Shown here: positions 7,876 through 16,365 of the stretch, piece by piece
Layout of the letters: every line of letters begins with the position of its first letter
How positions within the stretch are numbered: position 1 is the first letter of the stretch
From: an uncultured Thermoguttaceae bacterium
GTDB taxonomy: Bacteria; Planctomycetota; Planctomycetia; Pirellulales; Thermoguttaceae
Length of the DNA: 43,656 nt
Direction: 5' to 3'
Assembly (NCBI GenBank): GCA_937951625.1
Contig: CALFBP010000032.1
Coordinates: forward strand, 1-43,656
The notes under the pieces: generated by a model
Seen by the model: the letters and a program-made list of their open reading frames with translations, nothing else
Databases searched by the model: none
What the model was told of the DNA's origin: nothing
Position numbers and translations under genes: made by a program

Positions 7876-10800
7876 ATGCTATTTGGTGTTAGTGGAAATC
7901 GTCGCAACATCCATTTTGGTTTTTGTATCCTAGCGTTTGCAGGAATATGGTGGGCGGTGTCGGACGGGTCGGTCTTCCCCGCGGAAGCGGCAGGTGGCTC
8001 CGCGCCGTCCAGCACCAGCGGTTCCCCGACGCTTCCGTCGTTGGAGAAGGCCTCATGGATTTGGAGCGATCCGAAAGACGAGATCTGCCAGCTTCGCACG
8101 GTGGTGCAGCTCGACGAGGCCCCCAGCGCCGCCAGTATTCTGATCACCGCCGACAATGGCTATGAGCTTTACGTCAACGGGGCGGAAGTAGGCTTCGACA
8201 TTGGAGCGGAAGGCGAGGTCTGGAGTTCGGTGGAGCGTTTCGACCTCGCTTCGCGGTTGACGCGGGGCAAAAACGTAATCGGCATTCGGGGCACGGACCT
8301 CGGCGGGATTCGCGGCTTGGTGGCTGCGGTGCGGATCGAGTTCCCCAATCATCCTCCGCGGGAAATCGTCACCGACGCCTCATGGCGTGCGGCCGCCGAG
8401 GGCGATCCCGTGCAGTACTCGCATCCCGAATTCGTCGAAGGGCCTGAGTGGACCGCTGCCACGGTGGTCGGTCCGATGGGGATGGCGCCGTGGGGCAAGC
8501 TGTCCTATAGCGGATCGACGGGAGGACGCCGCCCCCGGTCTATGCACGCCTCGCTCGTCTTGACCCAACCGGATGAGAACTTCCGTTGGCCCGAGGAAGT
8601 GATTTTCCTCGGCGACGATTGCAGTGTCTATGTCCCGTTTCGGGCCGACGCCTGGGGCGTGTGCTTTCGCATCAACGATTGGTCCCGAGCCTATACCGAG
8701 TTCGATCTGCCTTGTCCCGTGAAGATCGGTCGCAAACTGTATGCCCTCAAACCAGGACCCGATGCCAAACCGCGTTTGCTCCTCGACGCTGGCAAGGGCG
8801 CGATCGGCTCGCCGAGCGTCAGCCATGACGGTCGATGGATCTATATCTCGATGGCTTGGAATGGAGATCCTTTCTACCACATCTATCGGCTTCCGGCCGA
8901 AGGCGGCTCGCCTGAACGACTTACCGACGGTCCCTTCCACGACATCGATCCCGCCGAATTGCCCGACGGCAGGATCGTGTTCGCCTCGACGCGAATCGGG
9001 TCGTTCGAGGAATACCACAATCCGCCTTCGCGGGCACTATACGTGATGAACCCGGATGGCAGCCAGATTCGGCCCATCACCTACACCTTGATCTTCGACA
9101 ATGAACCGAAGGTGATGGCGGACGGGCGCATCATATTTGTGCGGACCGACAACTTCTTCGACCGCGCCAAGGTGGAAACGCAACTCCACGTGATCCGGCC
9201 CGACGGCACCGGCGGGCATACCGAGTTTGGAGCCGACGTGGGAGCGGATTACGGTTGGCGTCTGCGTGCGTTGGGTTATGGCAGTCCGGCTCCTCTGCCC
9301 GACGGCAGGGTCGCCTTCATCTCCACGCGGGGCAATTTCATCGCTGCGCCAGGAAGCGCGGAGCACACCTACCAAGCTTTGCCTGGCGGCCTAGGTGATT
9401 TGTCGGCCATGCCCGACGGTCGCCTCTTGGCTACGGTGCTTCATCCTTCGGCGAGGCAACAACAGTCCACCGTTTTGACGGTCTTGGAACCGCACGACAA
9501 TCGGCTTGTAACCATCTATCGGTCGCCCGACGGCCCCATCCACTCGCCAGTATTCCTCGGTCCGCGACCGAGGCCCTCGGTCATTCCCGACCAAGTGGAC
9601 CCCAAGTTGGGCGGCGTACCCGAGGCCACGGGATTCCTTCATTGCCAAAACGTCCGCTTCACCACCAAGATAAAGGCCGACTGGCGGCAGGTTCGCGCAA
9701 TCCGTGTTTTAGGGGCCAAACCGCTGACCACGCGTTCCTCCCACTCGCACATCGTTCACGCCGGCCACGAGACGATGGAGCTGGGCACCGTGCCATTGGC
9801 GCCGGATGGTTCCTTTTCGGTCGAGGTGCCCGCCGACATTCCGCTCATGCTTCAGGCCGTGGACGCCGAGGGCCGATCGGAACTTAACGAAATGTCGTGG
9901 ATTTACGTGCGGCCGGGCGAACAGCGGACCTGCTTGGGATGTCATCATCCCCGCGGCGCGGCCCCATTTGCAGAGGGCCGGCAAGCACAATCGTCGAAAA
10001 TTCGCCCGCTCCGCCTGCTCGGAGAGGGACAGACGCATCGCTTCCGGGGCAACAACTCCGGTGTGTCCGGGATGATGGACCTTCAGTTCGAGCGATTCCG
10101 GGAAGTGGCCTCTTTGAACCGTTTCGCCGAGAATCCCGATCCCTTGGCGACGGGCAAACAGGAGGTGGCCCTGCAAATTGCGCATCTGAGCGGCAACGAC
10201 AAGAACTTGAAAATCTCGGCGGCGCAACGCCTGGCGATTTTTCGGGACCGAGCCGCGGCCCCGACTTTGGCGGAGCGGCTCAGCGATGGGAACCGCGAGG
10301 TTCGTGTGGCCGCTGCCCTGGCTTTAGCCACCTGCGGTACGCGCCAGAGCGTGCCCGCCCTGCTTGACGCCCTGGAGGACCGCGATCCGCTCGTGGCGCA
10401 AGCCGCCGCCGTGGCCCTAGAGAATCTCACCGCCCACGCCGAACCCTTCGATCCGTTCCTGCCATTGACACGCCGAAAAACACAGGCCGACGCATGGCGG
10501 GCATGGTTCCGAGCCAATTCGTGGGAGGACATCGAGCGGGAACTCATCCAGCGGATCGGGGCGGCCGATCGGGTGGATCAACGTCGGGCCCTCGTGGCCT
10601 TGGGGCACGTTGGCGGCGACTCGGCCCGTAACGCCCTCCGCCAATTCGTCGCCACCGAAAAGGATAAGAACCCTTATCCACCCTTCGAAAACGACAATCG
10701 CACCGACTCGTTCACGTACCCGGCCGATTCGCCCTTCAATCCTCGAACGCTTCAGGAGGCCGTGAGGGCCATCGGCTATTTGGGCGACTCCAACGCTGTA

Positions 10801-11904
10801 CCGCTACTGCAAGAGATTCTCAATCAAAACATCGAGCCGCGGACGGCCAATTTGTACCTTGCCGAGGCGGCCGTCGAAGCGTTGGGGTGGATCGGCACCC
10901 CCGAGGCCGAGACCGTCTTGATCGAAACCTTCGCCAAGTTGAAGAACTATTGGGAGTACGTGGGCTGGTACAGCGACCACCCAGCCTTGTACGCTTGCCA
11001 CAGCTCCCCCGTGCACGCACGGATCATCATGGCCTTGGATTGGATCGGATCGACGCGCGCCGGGCCGATCGCCCCGCATCTCATTCGATCCATCCCCACC
11101 GATCCCGACCGGGCCTTGTTCCCGCAAAACGACGACTACGAGACGTTGGTCGGCCGTGTCTTGCGGCGGAGTGGCCGGGCCGAGGCGATCATCGAGACTT
11201 GTTTCAGTCTGCTGGGCGATCCCCCGTCGGCTGATTCCCGGAGCGACAAGCCCGCTCCACCAGATGAGTTGCGCGAAGCCATCAGCACCACGTTCGCTGC
11301 GTGGGCGGGCAAACCAGCGCCGGACAATCGGGCAGCGCAAGTCCTCTCATTGATTTGCCGCGACCGGCGTTACGAGCCCCGCGTGCGCGCGGCTTACGAG
11401 CGTTATCGAGCCATGCCCGAGGACGCCATCCTCCGGCCCCTGGGCAACCCCGATTGGATTCCTCAACGCCATTGGGTCTTGTTCTACCTCGGCCGAGCAC
11501 TGGGCAATCTGGGCGCCGAGGACTCCGTGGATACGCTCCTGGCATCCCTGCGGCCGGAGCTGAACGAGGCACGACACGGGCGTCCCGATCCAGCAGAGCC
11601 GAATGTCCACTTCCTCCATCTGGAGTACACGCCATGTTGGCGGGTGACGGCGGCTTGGGCCTTGGGGCGCATCGGCCAACGCCGCGCGGGTGCTACGTTG
11701 CTCAACGTGATCGGTGATTTGAACAACGCGACCGACGTCCGCCACGCGGCTGCCGAGGCCCTCCCGTCGCTTCGCGATCCAACGCTCCTGGAATCGATGA
11801 AACGCTTAGCCAACGATTATCCGGAACACTCGGTCCGCAAGGCCCTGCTTCGCGGATGCGCCGCGTTGGCCGAGCCTTCGGCGGGCATGGTCACGGCACG
11901 TTGA
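7876..11904 (+). CDS. Exported beta-propeller/CxxCH/HEAT-repeat protein (hydrazine-synthase-alpha-like region)
   Basis: This 1342-residue protein starts with a signal peptide (about 1-39, ending AEAAGG), supported by GGGGAG before ATG 7876. Residues about 50-200 resemble a jelly-roll carbohydrate-binding fold (ASWIW, LYVNGAEVG). Residues about 250-600 are TolB/PD40-type propeller blades (LTDGPFHDIDPAELPDGRI, YVMNPDGSQIRPIT). Around 615-690 comes the region characteristic of hydrazine-synthase-alpha-like planctomycete proteins (FSVEVPADIPLMLQAVD), closing with a single c-type heme motif CLGCH (686-690). The rest, about 780-1340, consists of HEAT repeats. It is likely periplasmic. Similar proteins are widespread in planctomycetes that do not do anammox, so hydrazine synthesis should not be inferred. 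Substrate and partners are unknown. Confidence 0.85.
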   Translation: MLFGVSGNRRNIHFGFCILAFAGIWWAVSDGSVFPAEAAGGSAPSSTSGSPTLPSLEKASWIWSDPKDEICQLRTVVQLDEAPSAASILITADNGYELYVNGAEVGFDIGAEGEVWSSVERFDLASRLTRGKNVIGIRGTDLGGIRGLVAAVRIEFPNHPPREIVTDASWRAAAEGDPVQYSHPEFVEGPEWTAATVVGPMGMAPWGKLSYSGSTGGRRPRSMHASLVLTQPDENFRWPEEVIFLGDDCSVYVPFRADAWGVCFRINDWSRAYTEFDLPCPVKIGRKLYALKPGPDAKPRLLLDAGKGAIGSPSVSHDGRWIYISMAWNGDPFYHIYRLPAEGGSPERLTDGPFHDIDPAELPDGRIVFASTRIGSFEEYHNPPSRALYVMNPDGSQIRPITYTLIFDNEPKVMADGRIIFVRTDNFFDRAKVETQLHVIRPDGTGGHTEFGADVGADYGWRLRALGYGSPAPLPDGRVAFISTRGNFIAAPGSAEHTYQALPGGLGDLSAMPDGRLLATVLHPSARQQQSTVLTVLEPHDNRLVTIYRSPDGPIHSPVFLGPRPRPSVIPDQVDPKLGGVPEATGFLHCQNVRFTTKIKADWRQVRAIRVLGAKPLTTRSSHSHIVHAGHETMELGTVPLAPDGSFSVEVPADIPLMLQAVDAEGRSELNEMSWIYVRPGEQRTCLGCHHPRGAAPFAEGRQAQSSKIRPLRLLGEGQTHRFRGNNSGVSGMMDLQFERFREVASLNRFAENPDPLATGKQEVALQIAHLSGNDKNLKISAAQRLAIFRDRAAAPTLAERLSDGNREVRVAAALALATCGTRQSVPALLDALEDRDPLVAQAAAVALENLTAHAEPFDPFLPLTRRKTQADAWRAWFRANSWEDIERELIQRIGAADRVDQRRALVALGHVGGDSARNALRQFVATEKDKNPYPPFENDNRTDSFTYPADSPFNPRTLQEAVRAIGYLGDSNAVPLLQEILNQNIEPRTANLYLAEAAVEALGWIGTPEAETVLIETFAKLKNYWEYVGWYSDHPALYACHSSPVHARIIMALDWIGSTRAGPIAPHLIRSIPTDPDRALFPQNDDYETLVGRVLRRSGRAEAIIETCFSLLGDPPSADSRSDKPAPPDELREAISTTFAAWAGKPAPDNRAAQVLSLICRDRRYEPRVRAAYERYRAMPEDAILRPLGNPDWIPQRHWVLFYLGRALGNLGAEDSVDTLLASLRPELNEARHGRPDPAEPNVHFLHLEYTPCWRVTAAWALGRIGQRRAGATLLNVIGDLNNATDVRHAAAEALPSLRDPTLLESMKRLANDYPEHSVRKALLRGCAALAEPSAGMVTAR

Positions 11905-11977
11905 GGCAGACGCGATTCCCAGACGCAGTATGGGGACGCGACTTACCGCCTGTATGAGGGGGTGTGAGATCTCGCCC

Positions 11978-12007
11978 TTGTTGCCCATCCACCCCATCGG
12001 TTATAGT
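11978..12007 (+). promoter_or_regulatory. Possible promoter giving a leaderless scpB transcript
   Basis: TTGTTG (11978-11983), an 18-bp spacer and TATAGT (12002-12007) resemble -35/-10 boxes. The -10 box ends only seven bases before the ATG at 12015, and no Shine-Dalgarno precedes that ATG. Transcription would therefore start at or next to the start codon. Confidence 0.45.
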
Positions 12008-12014
12008 GCGCGAC

Positions 12015-12806
12015 ATGGCTAGCGAGCCAGAGGCTGAATTTGCCGCCGATCACGAGGAGGCCGTGTCGCTGCGTCAACTCAGCGACGCGTTTGCGAGGGT
12101 CCTTGGCGACCGTGTTGCGCAGGAGTCGGGCATCACCGCGCCCCCGTCCGCGTCCCAAGCGGCGGCGGACGATCCAGCGGGGGCCCCGCTCGCGGCGCCG
12201 GCGGAACTCTCACCGCAGACATTGTGCTCTGCCGATACCCTGCCGTCGCCAAGCGGCCTGGCCAGCGACAACGATCCCTGCGAGGTCAACCCCAGCAGCA
12301 TTTTGGAGGCGTTGCTTTTCGTAGGCCATCCCAACAATGAGCCGCTGACGGCCCAGCGGGCCGCGGAATTGATGCGGGGAGTGTCGCCAGAAGAGGTCTC
12401 CGAGCTGGTGGAGGGATTGAACCGGCGTTACCGCCAGCGCGGATGTCCTTACCATGTCGTCAACGAGGGCGCCGGCTATCGGATGACGCTTCGACCGGAA
12501 ATGGAAGTGATTCGCAATCGGTTTTACGGCCGGGTCCGCGAGGCACGGCTGTCCCAGGCAGCAATCGACGTGCTTGCCATCGTCGCCTATCGGCAACCGA
12601 TTACCGCGGAAGAGGTAAATCAGCTCCGGGGGAGGCAATGCAACCATCTACTCGCCCAGCTTGTGCATCGACGGTTGCTGTGCATCGAGCGGGACACGTC
12701 GTCCCAACGCTTGGCCCGGTATCGCACCACCGACCGCTTCTTGAACGTGTTTGGCCTGGAGAGTCTCAACGACCTGCCCCGTAGTGACGACGTGGACATT
12801 CAGTGA
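12015..12806 (+). CDS. scpB: Segregation and condensation protein B
   Basis: This 263-residue protein has an Ala/Pro-rich N-terminal extension of about 93 residues. The ScpB core of tandem winged helices follows (ILEALLFVGHPNNEPLTAQ, YRMTLRPEMEVIRN, LSQAAIDVLAIVAYRQPITAEEVNQLRG, RYRTTDRFLNVFGL). ScpB binds the kleisin ScpA and the SMC ATPase in the condensin complex that compacts and segregates chromosomes. ATG 12015 is chosen over a GTG at 11964 because the core lies well downstream either way and a -10-like box ends seven bases before this ATG. No scpA is in the window. The extension is longer than in typical ScpB and is predicted disordered. Confidence 0.9.
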   Translation: MASEPEAEFAADHEEAVSLRQLSDAFARVLGDRVAQESGITAPPSASQAAADDPAGAPLAAPAELSPQTLCSADTLPSPSGLASDNDPCEVNPSSILEALLFVGHPNNEPLTAQRAAELMRGVSPEEVSELVEGLNRRYRQRGCPYHVVNEGAGYRMTLRPEMEVIRNRFYGRVREARLSQAAIDVLAIVAYRQPITAEEVNQLRGRQCNHLLAQLVHRRLLCIERDTSSQRLARYRTTDRFLNVFGLESLNDLPRSDDVDIQ

Positions 12807-12980
12807 AACGACCAGGTGACTATCTAGCAGGCTGAGTTCTTTGGCGAGGCAGTCGCGGCAAATAAGGCAGGGCGGCTTTTCTGACGGCTTACCCAAACCT
12901 TTCATTTTGCTTTAAGTCATTCTGTTTCTGACACTTATGGTCTACCCCCCAAAACGAGAAGAGACGCTGAGTCGGCGGGA

Positions 12981-12989
12981 TGTTAGAAT
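12981..12989 (+). promoter_or_regulatory. Extended -10 box before rpe
   Basis: TGTTAGAAT is an extended -10 (TGn followed by TAGAAT at 12984-12989). It ends seven bases before ATG 12997, the same spacing as at scpB. No -35 box and no Shine-Dalgarno are evident, which would fit a leaderless message. Confidence 0.35.
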
Positions 12990-12996
12990 CGGGCGG

Positions 12997-13701
12997 ATGG
13001 ATGCAGCTACGCTACGGCACGAACTCTTCGCCCAGGCCCCGCTGATCGGCCCTTCCTTGCTGGCTTGCGATTTCGCCAACTTAGGGAGAGAGGTACAGGC
13101 CGTGGAGGAGGCCGGCGCCCGCATCTTGCACTTGGACATCATGGATGGGCACTTTGTGCCGAACTTGAGCTTCGGGTTGCCAGTGGTCGAGGCCGTCCGA
13201 AGGGTGACCGAGCTTCCCTTGGACGTACACCTCATGATTTCCAATCCTGCCCAATATGTCCGAGCGTTTCGCAAAGCGGGAGCGGATTGCATCACGTTCC
13301 ACGTCGAGGCCTGCGACAATCCCCTGGACATTCTAGGAGAGATACACAAAACGGGTGCTTTAGCTGGGGTTGCCATTAGCCCCCCGACACCGATTGATAG
13401 GATTTCACCACTTTTGGTGGATTGCGACTTGGTGTTGGTCATGACCGTCATGCCCGGGTTTGGTGGACAAGCGTTCCAACCCGAAACTATTGACAAAGTG
13501 CGTTGGGTCCGGGATCACCGGAAGGAGGGGACGCTGATCTCGGTTGACGGGGGAATCAATGGAGAAACGATCGGTCCCTGCGCCGCCGCTGGCGCGGATC
13601 TGTTTGTCGTAGGTACGGGGCTATTTGGGTATCCCGATTATCGGCAACGGTATGCCTACTTGCGAGGACTGGCCCAGTCGGCGGTCGCCGAAACAGTCTG
13701 A
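12997..13701 (+). CDS. rpe: Ribulose-phosphate 3-epimerase
   Basis: This 234-residue TIM-barrel enzyme interconverts ribulose 5-phosphate and xylulose 5-phosphate in the pentose phosphate pathway. Metal-binding and catalytic motifs are all present: PSLLACDFANL, HLDIMDGHFVPNLSFG, DVHLMI, the HVEA histidine, VMPGFGGQAF and the second catalytic aspartate in SVDGGIN. ATG 12997 gives the usual length. An upstream in-frame ATG at 12937 would add 20 charged residues. The downstream phosphatase-like gene starts only 6 bp after its stop, so the two are probably co-translated. Confidence 0.93.
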   Translation: MDAATLRHELFAQAPLIGPSLLACDFANLGREVQAVEEAGARILHLDIMDGHFVPNLSFGLPVVEAVRRVTELPLDVHLMISNPAQYVRAFRKAGADCITFHVEACDNPLDILGEIHKTGALAGVAISPPTPIDRISPLLVDCDLVLVMTVMPGFGGQAFQPETIDKVRWVRDHRKEGTLISVDGGINGETIGPCAAAGADLFVVGTGLFGYPDYRQRYAYLRGLAQSAVAETV

Positions 13702-13707
13702 ACGGCC

Positions 13708-14286
13708 ATGTTGCAAATCGTTTTAATCCGCCCAGGTTGCACGGACTACGACCTTCAGGGGCGTATCCAGGGCAACCTCGACGTGCCCCTCAATGAGCAG
13801 GGGAAAAGCCACGTGCTTCGCATCGCTGAGGAGATACGGGGCCTGAGGATTGAGGCCGTGTATTGTGCCTGTGGCGAGCCTGTGACACAGGCTGCGACGA
13901 TCCTCGCTGAGATTTTAGGAATCAAATTGCGCAAAATGGATCGAATGCAGAACCTGAATCACGGCCTTTGGCAGGGGATGCTGATTGAAGACGTTCGCGT
14001 GAAGCAACCAAAGGTCTATCGGCAGTGGCAAGAGCATCCGGAGAATGTCTGCCCCCCGGAGGGGGAGATGCTCGCCGACGCTATCCAAAGGGTGGAGGCA
14101 GCGATGGCGAAGTTGCTTAAGCGACACAAAGAGGGGGTGGTAGCCGTTGTTGCGTCGGAGCCCTTAGCTACACTCATCCGTCGCTATGTGACCCATGAGG
14201 AGATCGGCGATCTCTGGAAGGCCTTGGAGCGTCACAGTTGTTGGCAGGTTCTCACCGTCGATCCCGCCTTGGTCCACGCGGATTGA
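13708..14286 (+). CDS. Histidine-phosphatase-fold protein lacking catalytic residues (pseudoenzyme)
   Basis: This 192-residue protein keeps the layout of the phosphoglycerate mutase/histidine phosphatase superfamily: an N-terminal strand and phosphate loop, PLNEQGKSH, QAATILAEILG, NHGLWQGM and a C-terminal VAVVASEPLATLIRR. The key residues are replaced. The RHG triad reads RPG (residues 8-10), so the phospho-accepting histidine is proline. The SPLxRAxQTA segment reads CGEPVTQAAT, without the arginine. The second histidine (usually SHG) is absent in ASEPLA. Phosphatase or mutase activity by the family mechanism is therefore not expected. It is tightly linked to rpe (6 bp). It may be a binding or regulatory protein, which is inference. 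Confidence 0.8.
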   Translation: MLQIVLIRPGCTDYDLQGRIQGNLDVPLNEQGKSHVLRIAEEIRGLRIEAVYCACGEPVTQAATILAEILGIKLRKMDRMQNLNHGLWQGMLIEDVRVKQPKVYRQWQEHPENVCPPEGEMLADAIQRVEAAMAKLLKRHKEGVVAVVASEPLATLIRRYVTHEEIGDLWKALERHSCWQVLTVDPALVHAD

Positions 14287-14401
14287 CCCATTTTGGGGTT
14301 GCCAACCGACCATCCACCGTCTATCCTCCAGCGCGGAATAAGCTGTGGGTCTGGCTGAGGCGGCCTCGCTTGAGACCGGCGAGTCCCAAGACGCCTTCTG
14401 A

Positions 14402-15265
14402 ATGTACCGAGTTATGGCTTCTGATCGCACTGACATAGCCAGTTGGAAGAGCGTGAGCAAGCACCCCAAGCGGGCCGTTCCCGAGGGCCTTTGGGTTCGG
14501 TGTCCGGGATGTAATCAGACGATTTTCCGGAAGGAGGCGGAACGGCGGCTCGGCGTCTGCCCGGAATGCGACTACCACTGGCATGTCTCCGCCCAAGAGC
14601 GTATTCGTCAGGTCCTCGACGAAGGCACGTTTGAAGAGTGGGATGCGGAACTCCTGCCTGCCGACCCTCTGGAATTCGTCGACAAAAAGCCTTACAAGCA
14701 GCGGATTCTCGAGGAGCAAGAGCGCACGGGCCTGCGCGAGGCGGCGGTGGTGGGGGCAGGCATGATCCGGGGGCGTCGCGTGGCCTTTGGCGTCACCGAT
14801 TCCGCATTCATCATGGGAAGTATGGGCTCGGTGGTGGGAGAAAAGCTTACCCGCACGATAGAACGCGCCACGGAGCAGCAGTTGCCGCTGATCATCATCT
14901 CAGGCTCGGGCGGCGGCGCGCGGATGCACGAAGGCTTGTTCTCCCTGATGCAAATGGCCAAGGTCTCCGCCGCGTTGGCCCGCTTCGACCGCGCGGGCGG
15001 GCTGTTCATTTCGGTGTTGACCAATCCGACGATGGGCGGGGTTGCCGCCAGTTTCGCCGCCCTAGGCGACGTGGTCTTCGCCGAACCGAAGGCCCTCATC
15101 GGCTTCGCCGGCCCACGCACCATCCGCGAGACGATCCGCATCGAGCTGCCCAAGGGGTTCCAGACGAGCGAATTCCTTCTCGAGCACGGGTTCATCGACC
15201 GCATCGTCCGGCGGCAAGACCTCAAAAGCGAGATCGCCCGAACGATCGACTATTGCGGCAAGTGA
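14402..15265 (+). CDS. accD: Acetyl-CoA carboxylase carboxyltransferase subunit beta
   Basis: This 287-residue protein has the N-terminal four-cysteine zinc ribbon (CPGC and CPEC, about residues 34-60). The crotonase-like carboxyltransferase domain follows, with [39 protein letters not shown] and [10 protein letters not shown]. With AccA it transfers carboxyl from biotin to acetyl-CoA to make malonyl-CoA for fatty acid synthesis. accA is not in the window. ATG 14402 and ATG 14414 are both possible and neither has a clear Shine-Dalgarno. It is 115 bp downstream of the phosphatase-like gene and may be transcribed separately. Confidence 0.95.
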   Translation: MYRVMASDRTDIASWKSVSKHPKRAVPEGLWVRCPGCNQTIFRKEAERRLGVCPECDYHWHVSAQERIRQVLDEGTFEEWDAELLPADPLEFVDKKPYKQRILEEQERTGLREAAVVGAGMIRGRRVAFGVTDSAFIMGSMGSVVGEKLTRTIERATEQQLPLIIISGSGGGARMHEGLFSLMQMAKVSAALARFDRAGGLFISVLTNPTMGGVAASFAALGDVVFAEPKALIGFAGPRTIRETIRIELPKGFQTSEFLLEHGFIDRIVRRQDLKSEIARTIDYCGK

Positions 15266-15297
15266 TTCTTCGCCCCACGGCGGATGGCGGTCGAGAC

Positions 15298-15324
15298 AAA
15301 AAAACCCCGGCGGGTTGGCCGGGG
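15298..15324 (-). terminator. Intrinsic terminator of the nifJ/DHOD-like operon
   Basis: A perfect 7-bp stem CCCCGGC/GCCGGGG (15305-15311 and 15318-15324) with a 6-nt loop is followed, on the minus strand, by seven Ts (A-run at 15298-15304). It sits 33 bp past the stop codon of the minus-strand gene ending at 15358. It also lies 3' of accD but lacks a T-run in that direction. Confidence 0.85.
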
Positions 15325-15357
15325 TGCTGCAAGTTGCCCGAGCACGCTTCGTCTGCA

Positions 15358-16365
15358 TCAAATGGGTTGGCCCGTGAAGCTGGTCAACGTCTTCATGTAG
15401 TTCCCGCGGGCGAAAGCGCTGGGATCAGGACAATTCTCCAGACTCATGCTTCCTTTGAGCTGGGCGACCGATTCGTATTCCTTTTCCTCCATCCATTGCT
15501 CCATGCCGCGGAGGATGTGGCCGATCTGAGCGAACCCCTTTTGGTAGAGGACCGAGGCGATCATCCCCACGTCGGCGCCGACCAGCAGCGCTTGGAGCAT
15601 TCCCTCAGCATCATGAATACCGCTGGTCAAGGCCAGCGAGGCGGGCACGCGACCATGGATTCCCGCGATCCAACGCAGCGGTAAAAGCAGCTCGGCCGGG
15701 GTGCTGAGGACCAGACGCGCCCGCACGCTGAGATCGTCCAGATTGATGCTCGGCTGAAGGAAGCGGTTGAAAAGCACCAGGCCGTCCGCTCCGGCCTCGA
15801 CCAGCCGCCTGGCCATGTTGGCGGGCGAGCTGAAGTAAGGGCCGACCTTGACCGCCAAGGGGATCGAAATCGACTTCTTCACCGCGGCCACCAGATCGAG
15901 GTATTGCTGCTCGACCGCCTCGCCTGACAAGTCCACGTCGATGGCGATCAAGTAGATGTTCAACTCCAGGGCGTCGGCCCCGGCCTCCTCGATCAACTTG
16001 GCGTAGCGAATCCACCCGCCTTCCGACACGCCATTCAAGCTGCCGATCACAGGAATCGAGACCGCTTTCTTGGCGGCGGCGATGTGGTCCAGGTAGTCGT
16101 CGAGCGGGAAGCGATACTCTTCTGGCTCCGGAAAGTAGGTCAACGCCTCGGCGTGCCGATCACTGGTGAACTGGTGGACCTTGGCGAGCTCCGATTCTTC
16201 GTGCTCAATTTGCTCCTCGAAAAGCGAGGGGAACACCGCGGCCGCCGCGCCCGCGTCCTCCAAACGTTTGAGATGATCCAGGGACTCGGTCAACGGGCAA
16301 GCCGCGACGACGACCGGGTTTTTCAGTTTCAAACCGAGGTATTCGGTGCTCAGATCCACGCTCAT
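15358..16365 (-). CDS. Dihydroorotate dehydrogenase-like FMN oxidoreductase
   Basis: This 335-residue TIM-barrel protein is of the DHOD/dihydropyrimidine dehydrogenase family (LSTEYLGLKLKNPVVVAACPLTES near the start, GADALELNIY, PLAVKVGP, ADGLVLFNRF, LTSGIHDAEGMLQALLVGADVGMI). It probably binds FMN in the cytoplasm. Its ATG at 16365 overlaps the stop of nifJ as ATGA, so translation is coupled to pyruvate:ferredoxin oxidoreductase. That linkage suggests a redox role with ferredoxin rather than pyrimidine synthesis, which is inference. A longer in-frame start at 16437 lies inside nifJ and is unlikely. An intrinsic terminator follows 33 bp downstream. Confidence 0.85.
   Translation of the reverse strand: MSVDLSTEYLGLKLKNPVVVAACPLTESLDHLKRLEDAGAAAAVFPSLFEEQIEHEESELAKVHQFTSDRHAEALTYFPEPEEYRFPLDDYLDHIAAAKKAVSIPVIGSLNGVSEGGWIRYAKLIEEAGADALELNIYLIAIDVDLSGEAVEQQYLDLVAAVKKSISIPLAVKVGPYFSSPANMARRLVEAGADGLVLFNRFLQPSINLDDLSVRARLVLSTPAELLLPLRWIAGIHGRVPASLALTSGIHDAEGMLQALLVGADVGMIASVLYQKGFAQIGHILRGMEQWMEEKEYESVAQLKGSMSLENCPDPSAFARGNYMKTLTSFTGQPI

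Noticed and set aside
12807-12936. Sigma-54-like TGGC-N7-TCGC upstream of rpe
   Set aside because: Only the GG/GC spacing fits; the -12 region does not match TTGC and the flanking bases are poor.
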